From positions 62,001 through 126,000 of the forward strand of contig NZ_JBHFNQ010000064.1 in NCBI RefSeq assembly GCF_041929345.1: 64,000 nt of DNA. Direction: 5' to 3'. The position numbers and the translations under genes are program-made. The stretch is from Floridanema aerugineum (GTDB lineage: Bacteria > Cyanobacteriota > Cyanobacteriia > Cyanobacteriales > Aerosakkonemataceae). Under the pieces are notes generated by a model. That model was given only the letters and a program-made list of their open reading frames with translations. It was not told the origin of the DNA and did not search any database. Positions 7,800 through 17,226 of the stretch are shown one piece after another (within the stretch, counting starts at the first letter, position 1; the number at the start of each line of letters is the position of its first letter).

Positions 7800-10112
7800 T
7801 TATATTTTCTGACCTTTAGAAGCTGGTAAACCTACAGTTGACGGATCAACACTGTTGCCAGATGGATCTCTGACTTCCCAATGCAAGTGGCTGCCCGTTC
7901 CGATCCCAGTGTTACCAGATAAGCCGATCTGCTGTCCCCTGGTTACTGGTTGACCTACTCTAGCGCCTAAGCTGTTTAAGTGAGCATAGCGAGTTGTCCA
8001 GCCGTTAGAGTGTTCAATAATGATAATGTTTCCATAGCCTGACTGTACCCCTGAGAACTTAACCACACCATCGGCTGAGGCGTGTACGGGCGTGTTCATC
8101 GGTGTCCCGATATCAGTACCATGATGAAACTTTGTTTGTCCTGTAACAGGGTGTCTCGATCGCAAATGTCTAGTATCTGTTACTGAGTAGCCAGTTACCG
8201 GATACTGAAAGCCTTTAGGAGCATTTAAAGTCTGAGTTGCCCCGGTTGTCTGAGTATTTCCGGGCGTATTCCCCGCGCTACCGCTTGACAGACTCGGTAC
8301 ATCAGCACCAATAACCTCAATAGGACTGTAACAGTTAATATCTGTGGTTCCATCGCCTAAGTTATGGGTTACAGAGTCCACTAACCAGATCCGAGATAAA
8401 ACCCCTGGTAGTCCGGTAGTTCTGACAGCATCCAACGGCTCAAGACCTAAGACAGCTTGATCGGAAACGACAGTAAACCGACTGGGTAAACCTTGGACGC
8501 GCTTAACTCTGCCTTTCTGCTGACTGGCGATCGCATCTTGCCCCGGCGCTAAAGTACCTGTTGCCTCTTCCTGTTTCTTACCTGTACTAGCCTTGTCTTT
8601 TGCCGGATCGACTTCTGGCTTAACCTGCTTAAACTGTCCTGTCAGTATATCAAGCTCTACCTTAGCGTCCTGTTGTACTAACGATGAGCTTTGGTCATCC
8701 TTCAGCTTGTCTAGTGCTAAGTCCTGAATAACATAGCCGATCAGGTTACTACCAGGGCTGATAACTATCTGCTTATCCTGAATGTTTCTCAAGCTTTTGA
8801 TAGTTATTACTAAGTTTTGCTCAGAAACAAATAAGCCGTTTTGTTCAGCCTCTCTTTTTAGTAGGGCATAGTCAGAGATACCAGTCTGATCGATGAAGGT
8901 GTACTGCGGATCGAAGTCTGCTAACCATTCCAGTTTTGCCCCGTGTGCTTTGGCTATTTTCTCAGCCAGTTGTTTAAGCGATAGGTTTTTCTCGGTTTTG
9001 TTGCGATCGCGTCGAGATAGCACCCATCTAATACCTTGCCCGTTGATCTTGGTCATTCCTTGATCGTCGGTTTCAGTTCCTTGGTGGTAAAACTCCCAGT
9101 TGTAGCCTTCTGCTGAGATAGTCAGCTTAGAACCTTTGTATACCTCAGAAGTAGCTAAAGGATCTTGAGTAGTACTATTTGCAGGTTGACCAGTTTGTTT
9201 ATCCTCAGTTTTCTTAGGCTCAATAGTAGTTTTGTTAATAGGAGCAGGGTTTAAAGGTGTTTGCTTGGCTGTACTCATGAGGCGATCGATCTGGCTGTAG
9301 TATTCATTAGCCCATGCTTGGTACTTGCCAACCTGATCGGCTCTAATGCCGTTTACAGTCCTTCTTGCGTTGTAAAAGTCTCGTTTTTCCCCGTTTACGT
9401 AGGTTCCCAACTTAGCACCCGTTATCGTGCCGTTTTTCATGCCGTAGACCATCGTAAATAAGGCAATATCCGGGCGTGTGGCTTGATCGGGATCGGCTAC
9501 CAAGTCCGTACCAGTAAGCTTAGAAAACCTTTGATAGTTTCCCTTACCTGTGATCTGCACAAGACCACGACCGCGATACTTTACCCCGTCCCCCGGTGAA
9601 GTATTCCCCAGATCTCGCCTACCTTCGTATGCACTACCGGAAGCGTTCTCTACCATGTCCCTACCCATGCTAGACTCGCCTTTTGCAGTTGCGAGAATAT
9701 AGGCGATCTGACCTTTATCTGTTACCCCTTGCCTCAGACATTCCCTGACGATCAACTGTTCCCACTCAGCATCCGACTTTGGGGCATTACTCCAGATAAC
9801 CTCACTATTACTACTAGTCCCCTGCTTTTGGTAGTTACCAGGCTGTACTGTAACCAGTTGAGTCCCATCGGCTGTAGTACCAGCGACCCCTGATGTAGTG
9901 CCAGAACTACCAGGCAGAGCAGCTATACCCCCGGCTGCTAGAGTATGCTTGATCATTGCGGCTGCAATACTGCCTGTAGGATCGGCAATAGTTACCTGAC
10001 AACTACTAGACTTTTCTTGCTGTCCAAGGGTGACAGAAGCATCTAATATTTCTCTGCCTGTTTCCCAGACTTGCGGAAAACCTTCTAAGGTGACTGTTAT
10101 CTTAAATGCCAT
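7800..10112 (-). CDS. Baseplate hub fused to GH19-like and M23 lytic domains
   Basis: 770 residues. The start (ITVTLEGFPQVWETGREI, then CQVTIADP) and the middle read as a gpD/gp27-type hub. Inserted at about residues 110-280 is a chitinase/lysozyme-like GH19 domain (ILATAKGESSMGRDMVE with the likely catalytic Glu; YRGRGLVQITGKGNYQRFS). The last 130 residues are an M23 LytM peptidase with HHGTDIG and HLHWE zinc ligands. The protein would sit at the tail tip and cut both glycan and peptide bonds of the host wall on entry. Hubs carrying one lysin are common; two is unusual. Confidence 0.85.
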   Translation of the reverse strand: MAFKITVTLEGFPQVWETGREILDASVTLGQQEKSSSCQVTIADPTGSIAAAMIKHTLAAGGIAALPGSSGTTSGVAGTTADGTQLVTVQPGNYQKQGTSSNSEVIWSNAPKSDAEWEQLIVRECLRQGVTDKGQIAYILATAKGESSMGRDMVENASGSAYEGRRDLGNTSPGDGVKYRGRGLVQITGKGNYQRFSKLTGTDLVADPDQATRPDIALFTMVYGMKNGTITGAKLGTYVNGEKRDFYNARRTVNGIRADQVGKYQAWANEYYSQIDRLMSTAKQTPLNPAPINKTTIEPKKTEDKQTGQPANSTTQDPLATSEVYKGSKLTISAEGYNWEFYHQGTETDDQGMTKINGQGIRWVLSRRDRNKTEKNLSLKQLAEKIAKAHGAKLEWLADFDPQYTFIDQTGISDYALLKREAEQNGLFVSEQNLVITIKSLRNIQDKQIVISPGSNLIGYVIQDLALDKLKDDQSSSLVQQDAKVELDILTGQFKQVKPEVDPAKDKASTGKKQEEATGTLAPGQDAIASQQKGRVKRVQGLPSRFTVVSDQAVLGLEPLDAVRTTGLPGVLSRIWLVDSVTHNLGDGTTDINCYSPIEVIGADVPSLSSGSAGNTPGNTQTTGATQTLNAPKGFQYPVTGYSVTDTRHLRSRHPVTGQTKFHHGTDIGTPMNTPVHASADGVVKFSGVQSGYGNIIIIEHSNGWTTRYAHLNSLGARVGQPVTRGQQIGLSGNTGIGTGSHLHWEVRDPSGNSVDPSTVGLPASKGQKI

Positions 10113-10180
10113 TAAAAATAAACCTGACTAGTAACCAAAACTAAGCTGTTAAAGTTGAGTACAAATACTTGCTTTTATAT

Positions 10181-10210
10181 GTTGACAAAGCAGGTTAACA
10201 AGGGTTATCT
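10181..10210 (+). promoter_or_regulatory. Promoter of the first structured RNA locus
   Basis: GTTGAC (10181) and GTTAAC (10194) form the 13-bp repeat. The -35 is TTGACA (10182-10187), then 17 bp, then TTATCT (10205-10210). Transcription would begin near 10217 and enter a 630-nt gene-free region. Confidence 0.6.
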
Positions 10211-10216
10211 TTAAAG

Positions 10217-10847
10217 AGTCAGAGGTAATAACATTGCTTTAACGACAGACCAACCGTTAAGGCAGTAAACAAAACCTTTGAACGCTGTTTAGTTTATGTG
10301 AGTAAAAACCATCCGACTGCTAGGTTTTACTTAGTATGGGATGAAGGGAAGAAGGGCGTAAGCAACGGCTATTTTCGGATAGCTCCCTAGAACAGAGGGC
10401 AAGTACCAACAGCTAAGACTGAAAGGATAGACTTTCGGGGAGTAGGTAAACCCAACTCGTAAGAGGTAGAGCAGGGATGCCATAAGCCTACCGTAGCGGC
10501 ACGTTAGACCGAAGACGGACTGATCTGTAGTGAAGTAGTAAACACCTCAAAGTATAAGAAGCCTAGAGTAGTCCTACCACTTACACGATCTTCTACGATC
10601 CCCGTTCTGACTGCTAGTTGAACAGCACTAGATGAACTTCCGAGATAAACGATCGGGCATGGTTAACTGAGGTTATCCAGACTAAAAACCCTTTTGGTTG
10701 TATAAGGTAGCACTGGCTCAGTAAGTGATATAAACTGAGTGTACATCAAGAATGTATTGCTAAAAAGTGAGTGCTATTCACGCCACAAGGTAGGTATAGA
10801 AAGCTTGACGTTAACGGCTATACCTAACTTATTTAAGGGTTTAATAA
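10217..10847 (+). ncRNA. Large structured RNA locus 1
   Basis: About 630 nt with no credible reading frame and many helices: GTAAAAACC/GGTTTTAC (10302-10330, one bulge), GCTAT/ATAGC (10368-10383), CTGAAAG/CTTTCGG (10419-10438), CTC-GTAA-GAG with a GNRA loop (10456-10465), GTAGG/CCTAC (10442-10491), CTCAGT/ACTGAG (10717-10739) and a perfect 9-bp TAGGTATAG/CTATACCTA (10791-10826). ACAGACCAACCGT (10245-10257) and GCATGGTTAA (10657-10666) recur in order in the locus at 40.0 kb. It could be a free RNA of the large ornate class known from phages or a very long leader of the gene at 10848. Confidence 0.6.
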
Positions 10848-11456
10848 ATGAATGATGGGCAAAAAGCATGGTCTGAAGGAAGACCAGTATTTTATCGTTT
10901 GCCTGAGAAAAACTACCAGGATAACGAAGTAGCTGACGCTTTAACTAGTTGGACTGATAGCAAGCTGGTTGAGAAAAAGGAACAGCTAGAAAACTTTTAT
11001 AAATATTTAGACCCTGATACTTGTCCAGATCATTTACTGGACTATTTAGCGTTTTTGGTGGGAATGTCTGGTAACTATTGGGACGTAAAATGGTCTGCTA
11101 AAGTTAAACGGGACTTTATTAGATATGCTCATGTTTTCCTTTGGCGTACCAAGGGGACTTTAGCCTGCATCAAAAAAGTTTTAGACATTCATGAGTTAGA
11201 GTATGATATCTGGTCAAAAGCTAGACTTTATCTGACTTTTAAGATGGGTGTTAATGCCAAAATGTACGAGTCGGAAAGGTTGCGGCTGGTGGTCAGAGTG
11301 CCTTTTAAGTATCCCAGACAAAGGGAAAACTGGAAAGAAGTCGAAAGAAGTTTAAGGAACTATGCCCCGGCTGTTGTAGAGACTAAAGTTAGTTATCCTT
11401 ACTTCAATATGGGTACTAGTCGCATAGGTGATCTGATGTTTGAAAAGCCTGTTTAA
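10848..11456 (+). CDS. Baseplate/tail protein, gpI-like
   Basis: 202 residues, with AAGGG about 8 nt before ATG. The segment with YLDPDTCPDHLLDYLAF, YWDVKW and then VFLWRTKGTLACIKKVL is characteristic of the P2 gpI-type tail protein family, which links the baseplate to the fibres. Fibre genes follow at once, as in P2-like gene order. The gene starts directly after the structured RNA locus and may be on the same transcript. Confidence 0.75.
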   Translation: MNDGQKAWSEGRPVFYRLPEKNYQDNEVADALTSWTDSKLVEKKEQLENFYKYLDPDTCPDHLLDYLAFLVGMSGNYWDVKWSAKVKRDFIRYAHVFLWRTKGTLACIKKVLDIHELEYDIWSKARLYLTFKMGVNAKMYESERLRLVVRVPFKYPRQRENWKEVERSLRNYAPAVVETKVSYPYFNMGTSRIGDLMFEKPV

Positions 11457-11499
11457 TAAGTTTACTTGGTAGTTCTAGAAGTTAAAAAGAACTACTTAA

Positions 11500-12972
11500 A
11501 TGACTCAAGTATTATGCGATCTTTATGACTCTAGTGGTCAGCCTTTAAATGGTGCTATTAGGGTAACTTTAGACTATTCTGTAGGCAACCAAGGAACGGG
11601 CAAAATGTTCGTTTCTGTTCCTGTCGAAGTTCCTTTAGTTAATGGACAAGCAACATTAAACTTAGAACAGACAGAAGGTTCTAAAGTTAGTTACTTATTT
11701 GAAATATTACAGAATACCGAAGTAAATGAAACTGCTGAGGATGGCACTATCACAACTAAAACTGTTTTGGTTGCTGTAGGAGAGCCTTTTCATGCTGTTG
11801 TACCAGACTCAGGTACACCGATCCGCTTAACTGACTTGATGCCTACTGGGATAACTAGGGATGCTTTAGCGGCTGCGATCGTTACCATCACTCGACGGCT
11901 CTACAATGAGACTATGTTCTGGTCAGCACTTCAAGAGCAAATATTTAGGTCTAAAGGCGAGTATCAGGCCGATCGTCAGTATCGTTTAGGTGATGTAGTC
12001 AGTTATGCAGGATCGAGTTATTTTTGCCGTTCTGCGATCGCTGTTTCTGGGGTAACGCCTACTAGTCCCTCTACAGTTTGGCAGTTGCTTGCTCATAAAG
12101 GTGACACAGGAGCAGGCACAACTGGGGTAGATCTTCCCTATGACGCTACTCAATGGGATGGGCGGATCGATGCTCCTAGCATGAATGCACTGAGGGATAT
12201 TATCGAAACTTTAGCCAGAAAAACTGATATCCCAAGCGATCGCGCTCCCATCAATAGTCCTAGTTTCTCTGGACTTCCTACTGTACCATCTCCCCCGGCT
12301 GGTAATAGCTCTGGACTGATCGCTAACACGGGATGGGTACAAGGGGAACTAGCACCTTTAAAAAATGCCCCGGCTCCTGTAACTATCCCGATCGGTACTA
12401 TCATTGCTTTTGCTGGTACTACGATCCCGGCTAAATGGCTGAGGTGTGACGGAAGTATGATCGATAAGACCAAGTACGCTCAACTTTATAGTGCGATCGG
12501 TACTACTTACGGTTATGACTCAGACTATCCGCAGTATTTTAAAATACCAGACCTCAGAGGAAAGACCACTATAGGACGTAACTACAGCGAAACTATCACG
12601 GGCAACCCTTGGACTGCTTACGTTTCAGACTCTTGGGCAACTACTTTAGGTGGTGTTGGCGGTGCGGCAACTGTGACCTTAACTACTAACGAAATGCCTG
12701 CACATAACCATACATTAGAGATGTGTTTGGCTTATAACTACAGCTATGCTAGTAATACTTACCCCGCCAAAGGTAGTAATAGCGGATACTATGACCTTTA
12801 TCTATATGCTGGTGGGTACTCGTATCTCAACTATTGTGATAGTTCCTACGGTTACTGGCATCGCAGCACTTTAAGCCCGTTCCTTAGATCTCTCAATACT
12901 GGTAATGGTGCAGCACATAATAATGTTCAGCCAAGCATAGTCTTAAACTACATCATCTATGCAGGAGTTTAA
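11500..12972 (+). CDS. Tail fibre with collar domain
   Basis: 490 residues. A beta-rich N-terminus is followed by a short carbohydrate-binding-like repeat (YRLGDVVSYAGSSYFCRSA, about residues 160-180). From about residue 295 comes a phage tail collar domain (PIGTIIAFAGTTIPAKWLRC, DGSMIDKTKYAQLY, FKIPDLRGKTTIGRNY). The end is rich in Tyr, Ser and Asn, including MPAHNHTLEM, typical of host-range tips. It probably contacts the cyanobacterial cell surface. Confidence 0.8.
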   Translation: MTQVLCDLYDSSGQPLNGAIRVTLDYSVGNQGTGKMFVSVPVEVPLVNGQATLNLEQTEGSKVSYLFEILQNTEVNETAEDGTITTKTVLVAVGEPFHAVVPDSGTPIRLTDLMPTGITRDALAAAIVTITRRLYNETMFWSALQEQIFRSKGEYQADRQYRLGDVVSYAGSSYFCRSAIAVSGVTPTSPSTVWQLLAHKGDTGAGTTGVDLPYDATQWDGRIDAPSMNALRDIIETLARKTDIPSDRAPINSPSFSGLPTVPSPPAGNSSGLIANTGWVQGELAPLKNAPAPVTIPIGTIIAFAGTTIPAKWLRCDGSMIDKTKYAQLYSAIGTTYGYDSDYPQYFKIPDLRGKTTIGRNYSETITGNPWTAYVSDSWATTLGGVGGAATVTLTTNEMPAHNHTLEMCLAYNYSYASNTYPAKGSNSGYYDLYLYAGGYSYLNYCDSSYGYWHRSTLSPFLRSLNTGNGAAHNNVQPSIVLNYIIYAGV

Positions 12973-13016
12973 GACATTTTAGTAGTAGTTAAAAGTTTAA
13001 AAAGTTACTACTAAAA

Positions 13017-14417
13017 ATGGCTTTATATCCTGATACCCCATTTTCTGAGGGTGATGCTTGGACACCTGACCTTGCTTATTTAGCTTTTCATCAGATCTTT
13101 GACGATCAACCTCAATATTTAGGGCATCATTACCGGATACGAGATGATGAGCTATCTAACGATCCGAGTGCTATTAAACCTCGTTTCAATGCGATCGAAA
13201 AAGCTCTACAAGTATCGAAAGTAGCTGGTCTGACGCTGGCTTATAATGCAGGCTCGGTTATTCTGCCTGATGGTACTTCTTTTGCGGTTGCGGCTGGTCA
13301 GTTAGTAGCGCCAGATAATAAAACTAGTTATGTGTATGTTGACACTGATGGCACTGTAAAGATCTCAGATAACCCACCAGTTTTATTGATGCGACTTGCC
13401 AAGGTGGTCACGTCAGGCGGTGCTATTTCTCAGGTGGTTGACTTACGCTCTTTGGCAGTCAAGTATATTATGCCAAGAGTCTCATCTATCAAGGTTTTTG
13501 GTGGTTCTAACGTAACCGACAAAGAATGTACCAACGGGGAAACTTTCGATCAAGGTTTGTACTATTACCGAAACTTTACTGTTCCGGCTGGTGTAACCAT
13601 CACTATCGATAAATGGGCAAAGTTTTACTGCTCTGGTTACGTGCGTATTGATGGGACTGTCAACGTTACACCTTTTGCCCCCGGTGCTTCTTCCTATGGT
13701 ACTCCTGTTAATGGTTATGGTGCTTTTGGTGGTGTAGCTGGTCACGGTGCGGGTTCTGCAAGTGCTACAGGAGCAGGATCGAATAACTGGACTTTTACTT
13801 ATGGTTATGGTGGGCAAGCTTACGGATCGGGCGGTACTGGTGGTTATGTTATCGGTTCCCCTGTTGGCTCTACCTCTAATACTGGAACGATGGTTACTGC
13901 TCCTGGTGGTGAAGGCGGTGGTGGTTTCTGGGTAGAGGCTGCTTTAGATATCGTGGTGAACGGTGGTATTTTTGCCAACGGTAATACGGGCGGCTCTCCT
14001 AAAGTGGTAGCTGGTGGTTACGGTCGTGGTTCTGGTGGTGGTGGTGGATCGGGTGGTCTAGTTTTACTCAGTAGCCTATCAAAGATCGTGGTTTCTCCTT
14101 CTGCAACTGTTTCTGTAAAGGGCGGTAATGGTGGTGATGGTTATGCGCTGTTAGCTTCTGGGGACTCTAACAGCGCGGCTGGTGGTGGTGGTGGTGGTGG
14201 TGGGTATGTAGTTCTCATTAGTCCAGATAACAACGTATCAGGCGCAAATATTTTGCTTAGTGGTGGTGTGACTGGTCAAGCTTCGGCTGGTGGTTATCCT
14301 AAGACTTTAGGTGGTGGTTTTGGCGCTGGTTTTGGCGGTGCGGGTAGTCGTGTTGATGGTACACCCGGACAAAACGGAAAACTTATTTTAAGACCTTTTA
14401 TTCCTATTGGGAGTTAA
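13017..14417 (+). CDS. Glycine-rich tail fibre/adhesin
   Basis: 466 residues. The first 150 are ordered, beginning with a fibre-like attachment region (FSEGDAWTPDLAYLAFHQIF). From about residue 200 the sequence turns strongly Gly-rich with many GGG runs (for example GGYGRGSGGGGGSGG), as in phage fibres that fold as polyglycine helices and set host range. It is placed between the collar fibre and a small assembly-type protein. Length and repeats are directly visible; the role is from context. Confidence 0.65.
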   Translation: MALYPDTPFSEGDAWTPDLAYLAFHQIFDDQPQYLGHHYRIRDDELSNDPSAIKPRFNAIEKALQVSKVAGLTLAYNAGSVILPDGTSFAVAAGQLVAPDNKTSYVYVDTDGTVKISDNPPVLLMRLAKVVTSGGAISQVVDLRSLAVKYIMPRVSSIKVFGGSNVTDKECTNGETFDQGLYYYRNFTVPAGVTITIDKWAKFYCSGYVRIDGTVNVTPFAPGASSYGTPVNGYGAFGGVAGHGAGSASATGAGSNNWTFTYGYGGQAYGSGGTGGYVIGSPVGSTSNTGTMVTAPGGEGGGGFWVEAALDIVVNGGIFANGNTGGSPKVVAGGYGRGSGGGGGSGGLVLLSSLSKIVVSPSATVSVKGGNGGDGYALLASGDSNSAAGGGGGGGGYVVLISPDNNVSGANILLSGGVTGQASAGGYPKTLGGGFGAGFGGAGSRVDGTPGQNGKLILRPFIPIGS

Positions 14418-14423
14418 TAGAAA

Positions 14424-14927
14424 ATGTTTGTTTTAGTTCAAGGTAATGATATTGCAGGTGAAACAGATAACCCGGAAAATGTGCCATCTGGTTTTAGGGT
14501 TTACGAGTTTGAAAGGATGCCATTAAATGACTTATATTTTGATGGTAAAACCGTTAGTATTATTCCCCCTAGACCTTCAGAGAATGCTTACTGGACTGGT
14601 AAAGGTTGGGCTGAAGATATCCCAGATAAACCGAAAATAGAAAAAGCTAGTGAAGACCCTGTTTTTGCTGCTATTTATGGGGAAATATCCGGTATTTCTC
14701 CGATTATTGCAGATACTTTAGCCTATTTTATAGCTAGGTATGAAAATAATGTGGAAACACAGACGTTATATCGAGAAAAGCTTAGACAACACGCCAAAAA
14801 TAAGATAGAAAGAGAGATCCAACAACAGCAACAAAAACAACAGGAACAGGGACAAGAACAGCCTAAACCGACTACTATTACACTTACTGTAGACCCTAAA
14901 AAACCGACATCTGATATTACTAAATAA
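14424..14927 (+). CDS. Probable fibre-associated small protein
   Basis: 167 residues, starting 6 bp after the adhesin stop. The N-terminal 60 residues are ordered (GFRVYEFERMPLNDLYFDG and ENAYWTGKGW), similar in layout to small tail-fibre assembly proteins. The C-terminus is a Gln/Lys tail (long runs of Q) ending PTSDITK. Context points to a fibre chaperone or minor tail part; no specific family was recognised. Confidence 0.45.
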   Translation: MFVLVQGNDIAGETDNPENVPSGFRVYEFERMPLNDLYFDGKTVSIIPPRPSENAYWTGKGWAEDIPDKPKIEKASEDPVFAAIYGEISGISPIIADTLAYFIARYENNVETQTLYREKLRQHAKNKIEREIQQQQQKQQEQGQEQPKPTTITLTVDPKKPTSDITK

Positions 14928-14953
14928 ATGTAGGAAGTGTTCAAGGTTAGGTG

Positions 14954-15463
14954 ATGGCTAACATTAATATAGTGCCTGCTAAAGGTCAAGATCAACAGCA
15001 AGAAAGCTCTAATCAAAGGGTTATTATCGTTCAACAACCTACCCCCGAACCATCATCGGTTACAACTTGGGAGTATGTAGCAAAGATCGTTAATAGCGGT
15101 GCTTTTGCTGTTTTAGTTTCTTGGTGTGTAGTTGGTTTTCTTATTTGGAGAGGGGTTAAAGATGCGATCGCCAAACATTTAAGGTTAATGGAAACCTTAA
15201 CTTTAACTACTAGAACGAACTCGCAAGTATTAGAAACTAACGCAGCATCACTAAGAAGGCTTAGTCTTTCTAATGCCCGTGTTGCACGTATTTTAGAAAG
15301 GTCTAACTATTCTGATACTGATGCTCAAAGAGTAGCTGAAGAGTTACAAAATACTTTAAGAGTTTTGGATATTTCAGCAGGTATGTTACAAGAATGTCAA
15401 AGTGGTTCGCACGAGGGAAAACCCAAGGAAACAGAAGACATTGAGGACTATTCAGAAGAGTAG
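14954..15463 (+). CDS. Single-span membrane protein, holin-like candidate
   Basis: About 169 residues from ATG 14954 (GTG 14951 also possible), with AAGG 8 nt upstream. One membrane segment (GAFAVLVSWCVVGFLIW, about residues 48-66) is followed by a long amphipathic helix rich in T, L and R. It is the last gene of the fibre operon. The layout fits a holin or a tail-associated membrane protein. A second, better holin candidate lies next to the endolysin at 41552. Confidence 0.45.
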   Translation: MANINIVPAKGQDQQQESSNQRVIIVQQPTPEPSSVTTWEYVAKIVNSGAFAVLVSWCVVGFLIWRGVKDAIAKHLRLMETLTLTTRTNSQVLETNAASLRRLSLSNARVARILERSNYSDTDAQRVAEELQNTLRVLDISAGMLQECQSGSHEGKPKETEDIEDYSEE

Positions 15464-15868
15464 AAAAAACTGAAGTTATATAATCACTTAAATCTTTACG
15501 AAATAATCCGCAGTCTTATGTAGAAAAGCTGACAATATATAACTTCGCATACTTGATCATATAACTCATCAGAATAGCTCTTTTGTAAATCAACCAGCGT
15601 GTTATTGATCGATTCCTTGACCCTACTAGGCTTGGTTTGGTCATTCTTGTTCAAAAATATTTTCAGATTTTCCGGATCTAACGGTTTAGCAAAGAATAAT
15701 TATCTAATGAGTCCAGTTACACTTAAAGTAATCAAGCCCTATAACTTTTATTACCTACTTATCTTCTGGTTTTTACACCTCTTTTCCATTGCAAATACCT
15801 CTATTGACATTTTTTTTGTGTTAATATATAATTAAATAATTTAATCCATATTAAAGTTTCAAAGAATT
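15464..15868. other. AT-rich junction before the cargo cassette
   Basis: About 400 bp without a convincing gene. A 78-codon frame (15599-15835) lacks a ribosome site and overlaps the promoter below, so it was left out. Composition drops sharply to AT-rich here, marking the edge of the inserted KAP/PAP2/GNAT block. Confidence 0.45.
15804..15832 (+). promoter_or_regulatory. Consensus sigma-70 promoter for KAP operon
   Basis: TTGACA (15804-15809), a 17-bp spacer and TATAAT (15827-15832): a perfect consensus promoter. It lacks the GTTNAC repeat of the phage genes, so the cargo operon is probably expressed on its own, including in the lysogen. Confidence 0.8.
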
Positions 15869-17200
15869 ATGCTTAATCCTATTCCCTATAGTGATGGAAT
15901 TAGTAAAGACCCTCATCTAAATTTCACTTTGTATGCCAAACAGTTACTTGATATAGCCATGAGAGTAACAGAAAATCAAGAGGGAGCATTTACTGTTGGA
16001 ATTTTTGGATCTTGGGGTAGTGGAAAAACTACTTTAATGCGTCAAATTGAATCACAAGCTTCGGCATCTCAGAAAACGATTTGGTTCAATTCATGGAAAT
16101 ATGATAAAAAAGAAGCGGTTTGGAATGCTTTAATTCAAACTATTTTAGTTGAACTGGAAAATAACACCAGAGATAATAAAGTACTTAATGAAGACATTAA
16201 AAGGCTTGCTAAAAATATAGGGCTACACGCTTATGATATATCTAAAGAGCTTTTCACGGGGCTAATCAGAACACAAATAAAGAAATATACTGATGTGGAA
16301 TTATCACAAGATGATCTGAAACTTCCACAAGACCAATTACGCGAGTTAGATTTAATTAAAGCCTTGAGCGATCATTACACAGCTATCAATGAATTTGAAA
16401 CTAACTTTAATAAGATAGTTCAAGCTTATTTAGGAGAAGATAAAAACAAAAAACTTTTTGTTTTTATTGATGACCTAGATCGTTGCTTACCAGAAAATGC
16501 ACTTGCGGTATTAGAAGCACTAAAACTTTATTTAGATCAATCACGTTGTGTGTTTTTTATAGGAATTGATAAAAGAGTTATAGAGCAAGCAGTTTCTCAA
16601 CGGTATAAAGACTCTACTATAACTGGCAAAGAATATGTAGAAAAAATCATACAACTTAACTTTTTCTTGCCAGATAAAGATTCACAAGCTGTAAAATCGG
16701 TTCTGAAAGATACTTTATATGAAATTGCTCCAGCAGAGGATGATATATGGGATATGCTTCTGATAGCTACTAAAGGGAATTTGCGTCGTAGCAAGCAATT
16801 TATTATTGCTTGGTATCTAGTAAAAAATATAGCTATAGACCTGAAAATAGAACAAAACCTACTACCCAAGTTAGCCAAAGTTTTACTTATACAAATATAT
16901 TTCCCCGATTTATATGATATGCTGCCTACACTTAATTTCTTTTTTATGAGCAAATTGATACAAATATTAAATGCTCAAACTAAGAAATCTGAAACTGATC
17001 AATTCAATAATTTATTAGAACAATATCCTGATTGCAAAAAATTTATCTATAATAGCGATTTAAACAGTTTTTTGAGAAGAGGGGTCGCTAATAATTTTGA
17101 TCCTGATATTAGTGATAGTAAAGAGTTGAAAACCATTCTTAATATATTATCTCAATCAGGCAGGGCTAGTATCAGTAACCAAAATCAAGAAAAGCCTTAA
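15869..17200 (+). CDS. KAP-family P-loop NTPase
   Basis: 443 residues. Walker A is GIFGSWGSGKTT (about residues 49-60) and Walker B is VFIDDLDRC, the hallmark of KAP NTPases, followed by the conserved FFIGIDKRVIEQAV. KAP proteins often work at membranes, and PifA of the F plasmid, which excludes phage T7, belongs to this family. The next gene encodes a membrane protein, consistent with a pair. The gene is AT-rich compared with the tail genes around it and was probably acquired separately. An anti-phage role is inferred. Confidence 0.85.
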   Translation: MLNPIPYSDGISKDPHLNFTLYAKQLLDIAMRVTENQEGAFTVGIFGSWGSGKTTLMRQIESQASASQKTIWFNSWKYDKKEAVWNALIQTILVELENNTRDNKVLNEDIKRLAKNIGLHAYDISKELFTGLIRTQIKKYTDVELSQDDLKLPQDQLRELDLIKALSDHYTAINEFETNFNKIVQAYLGEDKNKKLFVFIDDLDRCLPENALAVLEALKLYLDQSRCVFFIGIDKRVIEQAVSQRYKDSTITGKEYVEKIIQLNFFLPDKDSQAVKSVLKDTLYEIAPAEDDIWDMLLIATKGNLRRSKQFIIAWYLVKNIAIDLKIEQNLLPKLAKVLLIQIYFPDLYDMLPTLNFFFMSKLIQILNAQTKKSETDQFNNLLEQYPDCKKFIYNSDLNSFLRRGVANNFDPDISDSKELKTILNILSQSGRASISNQNQEKP

Positions 17201-17226
17201 TTATTAGAGCAATATTAGGAGAAACT

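Noticed and set aside
10217..10847. Group I intron
   Set aside because: The region has group I-like words (for example TAGTCC) but I found no convincing P3/P7 core or split exon.
13482..13817. Antisense ORFs over the fibre genes (also 12150-12473 and 14723-15037)
   Set aside because: Frames opened by Gly/Gln-rich codon runs of the true genes; no ribosome sites.
15599..15835. 78-codon hydrophobic ORF before the KAP gene
   Set aside because: No ribosome site; overlaps the consensus promoter of the next gene; composition like AT-rich spacer.
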